From assembly GCF_963678635.1 (NCBI RefSeq), contig NC_087066.1:49907581-49971580 (forward strand): a DNA stretch of 64,000 nucleotides. The letters are read 5' to 3'. The position numbers were made by a program, and so were the translations under genes. How positions within the stretch are numbered: position 1 is the first letter of the stretch; the number at the start of each line of letters is the position of its first letter. The notes under the pieces were generated by a model. That model did not search any database. It was not told the origin of the DNA and saw only the letters and a list, made by a program, of their open reading frames with translations. This stretch comes from Symsagittifera roscoffensis (lineage: Eukaryota > Xenacoelomorpha > Acoela > Convolutidae). Positions 54,961 through 64,000 of the stretch are shown piece after piece.

Positions 54961-57900
54961 TCAATATAAACCATAACTAATTGAATTTTGACAAAATGCT
55001 GATTGTAGTATAGGATCTATTTCTTCATCTGGCGAGTATTTTTTTCTGTTCTTCGTTTTACACCCTTTTAGGGTAGCCCAGAGTCCACAAGCAATTATGC
55101 TGAAATAAAGAACAATTCCATCACTTCATTTATAAATAGTTTATTAACTTATTCAGAGATATTTAATTCGGACAAAAATCTATCAAACAATTTCAGTCCG
55201 CAATTTGGACGGTTTTGCGCTATGATTCGATTCAATTCCTGGAAGCTAAGATCTCAGCGGATTAAATGACATTTCTACAAGACCATTTAAGAAAAATGTC
55301 CACTAACGGAACTGGTAAATATTTGCTAGGCAAGTTACAAACTCCAAGTTCGTTTATACTTTTCTTTGAAATTCAGCTTTTACATTTAGTTGAAATTCAT
55401 TACGCAATTGACATTCTAAATATACTGATTTATTTCCAAGTAGATCTCCTTGCCCTTCAGCAAGAAAATAGCTCCATAATGGGTCCAGACTAAAGCGAAA
55501 ATCAACTAAAATGTGAAAATTAAACCTTGAATGTGTTCGAAGTAAAGCTAGAACCGACAAATACATGAAAATGTAACTATCTGTGAATTGATTTCAAGTT
55601 GGTATTAGAGTTGAGGAACAGTTATGCGACACTTACAATCAACAGAGCAGATGTTTTCACAAAGCTGCAATAAAATCAGTCCCCAATTATTATCATAACA
55701 CCAATAAGTTAGTTGTTTTGGTCCCCTAAAATTTATGCATTTTCAGACGGCATATTAATAAAACTTGCATTTTAATAAAACTCATCTTTGCACATTATAA
55801 CGCCACATTCGGTCAAGTTCAAATGAGTGCCTTCATATTGAGCAGATCTTATTGGCCATTGAAATAGGAAAGTTGTTTTCTTTATGTTAACTCAAATGGC
55901 AAGATGGCATACATTGAGCTTGGTTGTAGGGACTTACGGCTGACTTGTTTCAGAAGTTTCTTAGCTTTCTTGGCGCCTGACTTTTTGGAAGGAGGAGGCA
56001 CCACTGCCATTGGTGATATGTTGTGTACTTTCATGGCTTCTATTTCTAGAACATTCTTGTTGCTACAAACTTTTGCAAACACATTTACAAAAGATCTTCT
56101 TCAATTAAATTCGAAAGGAATTTGCCAATCCAAAATCTTCATCTTTAAATGACGTTTGCCATTAATAAGAAACTATGAACCCTGACTACGATATCAGCAA
56201 GTTTCTTGTAGGATGAAAATAAACATACAAAATGTGGAATACAAATAAAAACTAGGATCAAAATTAGGAATGAAAAATTCAGTTCTAATTACACGTTCTT
56301 ATTGTTGACGGAAAGCTTACCTTCGCTTTCTTTTCTTTGCCTTGAACGAAGACTTTGTCTAGCAGTTTCTTCGACCTAAAAAACATCAGATATATAACTT
56401 CCTAAAACTAAATAAACTGGCAACTTACTCATTAAAAATCTTTTTTTTTGCTGCTCGAAAACTATGCATGGTTACATCTATAATTTAAGCAATTTATCAT
56501 TTTCATTTAATCGTTTAGCAAAGAAAAATCAGTGCATACACAAAACAATCCCATACACAACAGTTCGATACAAAACATACCAGGCCACCAAGAATAAATT
56601 TGAATACATAGGCGAAGCAGGGCTTCGCACCTTTTAAGATACCTCACAAACATGGCATTGCAAGCAGTGAATTGACCGCTTTAAGCGGAAGCGGCCGGAA
56701 AAAAACGGTAAACCAGTTGAAATAAGCGAAAGGGGAATGATTTTTGTAAAAGAGGCAGAAAAGCGCGACTCATTTTCAGAAAAGCGATTATTCACACATA
56801 AAAATGTTGCAGAGCGCTTGACGAGTTACTTATTCTCGCCAATTGTCAAAATCAACAACTCACTTCATTTTTGGTCAAATTATCCAGAAAGCATACAGAA
56901 CTTCGTTTTCAACGCACTTTCTGTGAGCCCTGACACGGGTACTGTCGAAAGATTTTTTTTTCTGCCAGTGGAAACATTCTTTCAAAAAACCGTAGTCGCT
57001 TGGGCGCAAAAATTCTCGAGAAACTTCTGTACTTAAAAACTAATTGATTTAATTCAATTAATATTTCCTTGCTTGTTTTCTTAAAAAGCGGAGATCTGAA
57101 ATTTAGAAAAGCGGTAAAAGCGAAAAGCGGCTTCGAAAAAAGCGGAAGCGGCGAAAAGCGGCTTTTCCATAAGCGGTCAATTCTTTGATTGCAAGCTACC
57201 AAACAAAACTTATATTTGATATATTTTTCCTGAAATATTGATTTCATAATATTTTTCAACCCTTGAGAAACTGCAAATGGCCGTTCAAATACAATTGCCT
57301 GGATTTGACTAGTCGTCGGGCTATAGAGAAAAAATTACCTTGTCCCGTCCATGGCTAGTGTTCTACATCAAAAGATTCTGAAGTAATCCTATAGTTTGAG
57401 ACCCTTACGATGACACGATTGAATCGAATTAAAAATATATTAAACTTGGCAATGATGTTGTCTCAAGCCAAGGAATGGGGCACAAGCAGTGATAACCATT
57501 TTGAAAAAAAAATAAATTCATTTAAATTTTCAATTAAATTTCAATTTATTAAAAATGTGAAATTATGAGCCCACTCAATTTGAATGAAAAATTTTAATTT
57601 GAATCGAACAATTTAAATTGAAAAAAAATTAAATTGCTCGGGCAATATTTGATCCGACGCCAAACTACACAGCTTAGTAATGTAAATTCATTTCATTTTT
57701 AACAGTTCCGCCGAAAAGGCAAGCAAACTAAGTTTTCACGATATAATTGATAAGATTTTGCTGCAAATAGATATGCCCAAAAAATTGCTTTCGACTTATT
57801 TTTTGAAAATTGCGAAAAGTGCCCAAAAATGGCAGACAAACTGCTAAAAACATTTTCTTGAACATTTTAATTTAAACCAATTTTTATTTTTTTAAATGGA

Positions 57901-60900
57901 CATTACTGGACACAAGCACCAACTTTCAGCATTATATCTGCTGTTGGTTCTTTCAATACTCTTCCATCTCATCTAAGGTACTCAGTCCAGTAACAAAAAA
58001 TATAACCAAAGCACAGTTGAAAGTGTCAATTAACTCAACGAAACACTGGATTAATAAGTAACACTTTTATTCCGCTTGGAATTCTACACTGAAATTGTGA
58101 ATACTGGATTAATAAGTAACACTTTTATTCCGCTTGGAATTCTACACTGAAATTGTGAATACTGGATTAATAAGTAAAACTTTTATTCCGCTGAAGAATT
58201 CTAAAATTAAAAAAAAAACAGGTAGTTTACGTTTTTTCGCGCATTTGCACTTTCGTAGTTGGGAAGCGAAGTTAGCCTTTTTTGCAAATAAAAATGCATA
58301 TGAAATTGAATTTAATTCCATAAGTCAAACATACATAAGTGAATTCATAGGAGCATGTAGATGTATAAAAGCAGTTCTGTACTTCTTAGAGCATTTAAAG
58401 ACTTTCCTAAAAAAAACGAAAAAATCAATACGACCTACGTAAGAGTCTTTACTAAGTTCATTGGGACTTAAATTATGTGATTTATGAAATATGAGAGGGG
58501 TTTATAACTTAATGGGGTCTATAAATTGAGGTCGCCTAGAAGAAGAAGTCTTTTCCCAAAGAACTGTCTTTTCCCAAAATGAATCAAATGTTTTTACAAC
58601 AGCAACCGACTTTAAGATTTCATGCCATTTCATTTTTCATTTGTCAAAAGAGCTTAATTTGAGCTCCGAACTTCACTAGAAATTAATACAAAATCCAAAA
58701 AAACGTTGAGACTTCCGGAAAATCAACCGACGAAGTGACATTTTTCCTCGTATTATCGCCAACTTTTAAGTAATGGAGCGTTGAAAGAGTGGTAAAATTT
58801 TCCCTTACCTGATGCATTCGGATGAATAGTGACCCTTGTGAATCTTTGTCACGCAATTCCATTTCATATTCGTATTCTGGATTCTGAAAAAATAACAATT
58901 TTAAGTTTGAACAAGACTGCTCGTATATCAGGGCAAAGCCCTGAATGTTCCGACTGTCCCTTATTTTATATCGATTAGTTTTTGTGAAAAGAAAATACTG
59001 AAAACCTGTATGCATTTTGGACAATTTCAATGTGTAAGATTTTGAGTCGTACGAAACTAATACGACCAATTAGCTAGCCTAAATTCAATTTGGAACGATT
59101 TTGTTGTGCGGGATAATTCGCCACGCATAAATAAGTCGCGTTACGCTCTCAACATTATGAATAAACTCTTCAAAGCGCGCATAATTTAGCCCAGAACATG
59201 GCAAATTTGGCAATTTTCAAACCCCCAGAACTTAAATAAAACTATCGGAGGTGAATTATCTTTTTACATTTGAACTCAAGAAGTCAGTCGATATCTTGAA
59301 TGGGGTATAACAACTTTTGCTGAAAATTATCATTTCGATCGGTGATAATTGACGGAATAAAAAAAACCACACCGAGCATAAAACCACACCGAGTTTTATT
59401 CGAAAGTCGGAACAACAAGTGTAGCCCCATTCTTGTAAAAGAAGCACAACTATTGAACTAAATGGGGCGTTCCAACAGTGCCGGAGTACAACAGTGCCGG
59501 AAAAGGCGGGAAAATTTCAGAATGATTTAAACGCATTCTCTAAAGAGCGGTAAATTACTGACGCTAATTAACAAAAAAAATCACTCCAATTTCGGCGCCA
59601 AAATGTCTACAACTGCAAAATAAACAATTATCTAGGCGCCAAAACGATATGTATCACTTAAAATTGTAAACGATCTCCGTTGAATTTTTGATTGCCGCAC
59701 TTAATAAAATTATTTAAAATTCGTTGAAACTTGTTCCAAATTCTCGGCACTGTTGAACAAAGTTTTCATTTTCGGCACTGTTGAACTATTTGTTTTCGGC
59801 CCTGTTGTACTGCCCCAACTAAACACTGCATTAAATAGAAATCTGAAACTGAATCAGTGTTTACAATGGCGACGCGGAGCTGCGAAACATTTGTGATAGA
59901 TCATAAGTACAGCATAGAAAAACGAAGCGAACGTTTTTTGAAAAGTTTCTACGCAGAGGCAAAGCTGAGCTTCGCACCACTTGCGATACAATAAGTATAG
60001 GATAAAAACAGCAAAATACTCAAGAACTATTAAAGAGGACTTCGAACGTTGTTTTGTTGAAGAAGGGACCAAGAAACAAAACAGGAAATCAATAAAAAGT
60101 TAAAAAGAAATAAGAAGTCAAAAACCGCTAAAGAGTACATTTGAGCCTGAACAGTTTTTAAGACTTTTTCTGAAAAAAAAATAATCGTGACCTATATAAG
60201 AGTCTGAACTACGTTCATCGACTCTTTAAAATGTTGAGCTACTAAATTTCAGGGATCAACCGCACAATCTCCCCCTTCCCTAAAAAACGCACCGTAGAAA
60301 GCCCTCCCCAAGCATGTATTAATTTTGAAAAATAATTCTGTATAAAATAAGCATTTCATACAAACGCGCAAATAAAATTGGTTTGTATCTTTTTTATTCG
60401 GGATTGCATTTGTATGCTTTTAATTACACAAGCTAATGTTTTAATTCAATTTTTTTAAGCAACACGGTTAATTTTGAACGAATCTAGGCTGAACTCAAAG
60501 TTAGCTTGTGAAAAATCCATATCCCCCCCCCTAAATCGATTTGGGGAAGGAAAGATTGTACGGTTGATCCCATTTCAGAACTAACTTTAAAGCCACAACC
60601 GTTTATTTATAAAAACAACAATCAATTTTTGCCCTTCAAACGACACAAAAGTAATTTGATTAGCTCGATAAAATATTAGTCGAAACAATTTAGGCCAAAC
60701 AATGCTTTTAAGCTAAAAAACAATAGAAAAAAGTCAGGGTTAGAAAAACTTCAAATTAAAGGAATGCATGAACAATACTTAGATATAAATTTAGCCGCAC
60801 AAGAGAAATCCAAATCCGTGATGTGGCAATTAAGCCCAGAAAACTTAAGCAGACAAAAAAATCTGACAATTCAATTTTTCCCGGAAAAAATTTCTCGATT

Positions 60901-62098
60901 AAATATTGAAAAAACACTGCCTGGCAGGACTGCTTTCGACAACCTGATAAAGGCGGTGAGCGATCTAATTGCTTATATTTTTTACAACAAATCTATCCTG
61001 CAGCATAAAACTGATAGTCTGTTCAAACAGCATAAATTGTGACCGACCGCACCAACTCTATACGAAAATTGACACACGTTTTCGAGCGGCAAGCGCTTAC
61101 ACCGTCACCCTTAAACCAACAGTCGGCTTATTGGTTTTTTACTGTTATTCAAATTCTCAGCATGTATTTTCTCAGCCATTTGTATACTGCTGGACCTGTA
61201 TACTGTTAAGGTTGAATGCTTGTTGCTACGTTTCTGGTCGAGACATCAGAAAACTCACCAATGCCCAGATTTTGGAATTTGACAGACAAAGAGCTGAAAT
61301 TCATCTTCGAATTACTGTTCATTCAGCTCAAACTATGAGTTCAAGAATTGTCAATAAAAAAGAGCTTCCTTCCTTTGAACCAAATACCTTTGTTGTGACA
61401 TCATCAGCCCAAATACCTTCAAAACAATTCGAGAGTTCGAATCTGTCGTCTATTTGATGAAACAGAATGAACAAATATTGACTATTTAATTACACGCCGC
61501 GACCCATTTGTCTTTTATGACGTTACCTAGCACAAATTCTTTTGTAGCTCATAAGGTCGCATTTCTCAAAACCAGTTTTGTGATAAGTAAACGCAAAGTT
61601 AAATTTAGATAACTTAAAATAAACAACCACCCAGAAATCTTTAGGGTTAAATGATTACGTCAACCCCTTAAACTATTCAATATCGACTGTTTGAGCTTTA
61701 CTCCAATTCGAACGATAGATTCTTAAAATTCTAATATGATGTCAACGACTCATTGTAACTGAGCCAAATTCTAATGGAAAACAAAAGAGCGAATGGTTGC
61801 TTTGCCTTAAGCAACAGATTTAAATGGAAAAAAGAAAGAAAACTTACGTCTTCACATAGGGCCATGACCTTGTGGACCAAGTTGGCGCCGTCTGTGTCTT
61901 TGGTCAGAAAAATAGCTCTTCCCAAAAAATCATCTCTCAGAGTGTCTTTGTCCATGACCTTGACCTCTATGATCTTGTAGGGGTAGGGAATGATGAGTTT
62001 CTCATTCCAGATGGGATCCAATGTTTTGTAGATGACCTCCGTCTTAAATTTTTGTTGGTTTCCGTCAACTGTGATCACACAGAACGGGTCGCTTGTGC
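54961..62098 (-). CDS. C2-domain protein, 3' part of gene (N-terminus missing)
   Basis: Exons 61848-62098, 58809-58883, 56321-56375, 55938-56045, 55426-55489 and 54961-55099 chain in phase and encode about 230 C-terminal residues. The first visible exon starts inside a C2 domain: GTSDPFCVITVDGNQQKFKT, then TLDPIWNE, IIEVKVMDKD and DDFLGRAIF, the standard C2 strands with calcium-ligand-type Asp residues (SDPF, DKD). The next exon completes it (MELRDKDSQGSLFIRM). A charged linker (RQSLRSRQRKESEEIEAMKV) and a proline-lysine stretch (PPPSKKSGAKKAKKLLKQVS) follow. The last two exons give YGAIFLLKGKEIYLEI and a weakly hydrophobic IIACGLWATLKGC before a polar end; these two are less certain. C2 domains bind membranes, often with calcium. 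The missing 5' exons lie beyond 62098 or outside the window, so the specific family (MCTP, ferlin, synaptotagmin-like or other) cannot be fixed. Introns hold two MITEs, a hAT relic and a family B copy. Confidence 0.7.
56665..57187 (+). mobile_element. hAT transposon deletion derivative with 8-bp TSD
   Basis: The left end CAGTGAATTGACCGCTT and the reverse complement of the right end CAAAGAATTGACCGCTT form a 17-bp inverted repeat with two mismatches. Both sides carry the perfect 8-bp target duplication ATTGCAAG (56657-56664, 57188-57195). Subterminal AAGCGG motifs are abundant. Inside, on the plus strand (about 56840-56960), SLHFWSNYP..., then NALSVSPDTGTVERFF resembles the hAT C-terminal dimerisation domain (..WW...YP.L...A...LS.P.ST..VER.FS). 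It is thus an internally deleted copy retaining the transposase end. Confidence 0.85.
57990..58475. repeat. MITE family A copy with internal 56-bp triplication
   Basis: A left-end variant (ATAACCAAAGCACAGTTGAA) and right end CGACCTACGTAAGAGTCTTT followed by ACTAAGTTCATTGGGACTTA. Near 58045-58195 the block CTGGATTAATAAGTAA.ACTT followed by TTATTCCGCT occurs three times with period 56, a local tandem expansion not seen in the other copies. Confidence 0.7.
58909..59426. mobile_element. Family B non-autonomous element, second copy
   Basis: Left end GAACAAGACTGCTCGTATAT, hairpin CAGGGCAAAGCCCTG, TGTTCCGACTG; right end CGAAAGTCGGAACAACAAGT. Same internal order as 30111-30634. It begins 26 bases from C2-gene exon 58809-58883, within the intron. 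Confidence 0.6.
59463..59816. mobile_element. 354-bp MITE with 7-bp TSD and subterminal repeats
   Basis: Ends TGGGGCGTTCCAACAGTGCC and (reverse complement) GGGGCAGTACAACAGGGCCG. The target duplication AACTAAA lies at 59456-59462 and 59817-59823. CAACAGTGCCG occurs twice at the left and its inverse CGGCACTGTTG twice at the right plus a variant CGGCCCTGTTG, giving symmetrical subterminal arrays. No coding capacity. Confidence 0.85.
59870..60235. repeat. SINE tail fragments fused to a MITE family A right half
   Basis: GCGACGCGGAGCTGCGAAAC and GAGGCAAAGCTGAGCTTCGC are tail-type sequences. About 60105-60235 follows the family A interior and ends canonically in GACCTATATAAGAGTCTGAA + CTACGTTCATCGACTCTTTA. 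Confidence 0.55.
60236..61847. other. C2-gene intron; SINE-2 remnant and unrecognised open stretch
   Basis: About 60820-60960 is a SINE-2 body (GTGATGTGGCAATTAAGCCC, AAGCAGACAAAAAAATCTGA) with a worn head. The open stretch 60969-61457 (plus) ends with protein-like text (RDIRKLTNAQILEFDRQRAE) but I cannot assign it; it may be another retroelement relic. Confidence 0.4.
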
Positions 62099-64000
62099 CT
62101 TAAATTACATCAGCACTAAATTAGGTCCGCACTTAATTTTTTTCGAGGGGCAAACGAACAACAAAATAAGTCAGGAAAAATGACTACACGATTCGAAACC
62201 ACCTCTAGAATACGCCTTCGCAATTGCGCCATATAGCCTAGTTTTCTTAATTAGTTACCACACCCTCTGCTAAAAAATACCAGTGAAAAATGAAAGCACT
62301 TTAATAAAGCGGGTAGAACATGCTATTAAATCGACAAATAACCAACATAGCAAACAGAAAAATGGACTCAAAACTGAAAAAGAAACATTTTGACACTTGT
62401 CAATTTCTAAAAAACAATATATCAAATTGAACCTCTCTAAATTTCAAGAACAAATTATGCCACAGAGGCGAAGCGAAGCTTCGTTCCATTTGTGGTACAA
62501 AAGAACGCCGTTACATTGAAAAAAAATGAAAACAAAAATTCAAAAACGACAATTATATCTGTTCAGATGAAAAACGTCAATAGAATGTAAAATTCACATC
62601 GGACAAAAAAAAACAACTAAGCATAACTAAGTCGAAGATACCTTAGCAGAAACCCTATGAGCCGAAAAAGTTCCCTTCGCCGTCAAAAAACTTAAAATTT
62701 ATTCACTCGTTGAACGAAACAATATGAGGCCACTGACCCATCATAATATGGGCCGAATAACACGACGGAAAATGAGAAAAAATTTTAAAAACGCAAAAAA
62801 TTTGAAAAAATAAGGAAAATGAAAAAAAGACGTAATTAAGTCCCATTCATCCTCAAAACACACATTTACACCACCAAAAACTTTTTTTTGCACTTCGAAC
62901 GTCGCAATATGAGGCCGTATATAATTCAGGGTGGAAACTATAATACCGGAAAAAAACGAAAAGAAAAAAAAGGACTTCAACAAATCGAGTTGGAAAAATT
63001 ACAACAATCATAAAAACAAATTTCAAATAGGAAAGATTTTCAAAATGCTAGCATGCACAAAGTATGTCCCTTGAGGTGACTTAGTTGCCAAAAGAGGCTT
63101 CGAGGAAATTAGTCCCGAAGAGTCCAGTGAAGAAAGTTAATCACGAAAAAAGGACCCATTACATTTCACTTGCTATCGCAAGTATAACACAGAGGTGAGG
63201 CGAAGTTCGGCAACATTTGCGATACAACAAAAATATTGCTCTACAAAAAAGTGAATAGACGAAGAGCCGGAAAAGAGGATTTTTTGGAAAATCTAAAAGA
63301 TATCTTGAAAAATTTAGATTACCCGGCGGAAACTAAGGCAAAAAAAGTCTGGTTAACCACCTGTTGAGCGGAAAACAGACTGTTGATAATTGAATTATGA
63401 ACTAAATTTCGAAAATTGTTCTCAACCCATACCCTTAGCGTTTTCTACTGAAATAAGGTTTTAGTCACTTATTTACGGGAGAACCTAATGCAGGGAAGAT
63501 CTAAACTTCATATTCTTGTAATTGAATTCTTCACCTCAAAATTAGCGACAGTTAGGGAAAAGAAAAAATGTTTCCAAAAACTGGTCCAAAATTCAAAAAA
63601 ACCAACTTTTCCTAAGTCGTTACAGTTTTACTACGAAAACTATAAGCCAGTTGCTTCTATAGGGAAGTGTCTTACACACTGAGACTAAACTGAACCTGAG
63701 ACTAAAATGCAACCTGAGACTAAAATGAACAACACTTGCACTTTCAACTAAAAAGGAAGTTGCTTACAGCACAAGAAAAAAATCGGTGATGTGGCAACTA
63801 AGCCGACAATCTTGGAGCAGATGCCCGTTGAGCCGAAACACAAACTGCTTCGAATTTTTTTTTATGTTTCAAGCCAACCTCCCTGGACCTACAACGAATA
63901 ATATTTGAACTTGCATTGAAAGTTGCTTACAGGACAAACAAGATTTGTGATGTGGCAACTAAGCCGACGAAATTCAAGCAGCAAAACGGAAGTCCAAGAA
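62099..64000. other. SINE-2-rich flank upstream of the C2 exons
   Basis: Tail hairpins occur at about 62460 (GAGGCGAAGCGAAGCTTCG) and 63188 (CACAGAGGTGAGGCGAAG). SINE-2 body phrases (GTGATGTGGCAACTAAGCCG) occur at 63787 and again at 63948 running to the window end. I found no further C2-gene exon here. Confidence 0.5.

Overview
This is a metazoan nuclear window, most likely from an invertebrate. It is strongly AT-rich and has GT-AG introns from about 90 bases to over 10 kb. Genes are sparse among dense repeats, and BEL/Pao retrotransposons (an animal-restricted group) are present. I cannot name the species.

I assembled five protein-coding genes by chaining exons with compatible splice sites and phases. 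(1) Minus strand, 6999-19921: an eight-exon, 481-residue type I membrane protein of the ectonucleotide pyrophosphatase/phosphodiesterase (ENPP) family, closest in layout to ENPP4/5. It has lost most of its metal ligands, so it is probably a pseudo-enzyme. (2) Minus strand, 25893-28593: a two-exon MCM3 replicative helicase subunit. (3) Plus strand, about 29275-54130: a coiled-coil gene that I read as a CCDC42/CFAP73-like (DUF4200) ciliary protein; exons 3-10 are well supported and the 5' end is uncertain. (4) Minus strand, 44375-48561: a complete two-exon intracellular-type serpin, nested inside an 11-kb intron of gene 3. (5) Minus strand, 54961-62098 and beyond: the 3' part of a C2-domain protein. 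MCM3 and the coiled-coil gene are head to head, about 0.7 kb apart. The coiled-coil and C2 genes are tail to tail, about 0.8 kb apart.

Most of the rest is repeats. There are two tRNA-derived SINE families sharing a GAAGC..GCTTCGCCTCTG tail, and a MITE family with about a dozen copies. Two hAT-like elements have 8-bp target-site duplications, one carrying a transposase C-terminal remnant, and another MITE has a 7-bp duplication. BEL/Pao fragments lie at 1.4-2.0 kb and 39.6-42.5 kb, and a LINE fragment at 51.6-52.4 kb. Other structures are a 540-bp near-perfect palindrome, three tandem 777-bp units, and several minisatellites. A block including ENPP exon 3 has been copied upstream of the gene, leaving a broken exon copy.

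The genes share no pathway. The most notable signals are the catalytically stripped ENPP protein, the partial duplication of its exon, the 777-bp array, and the compact non-autonomous transposons with intact target duplications. All coordinates and splice sites were read by eye; repeat edges are approximate unless a target duplication is quoted.
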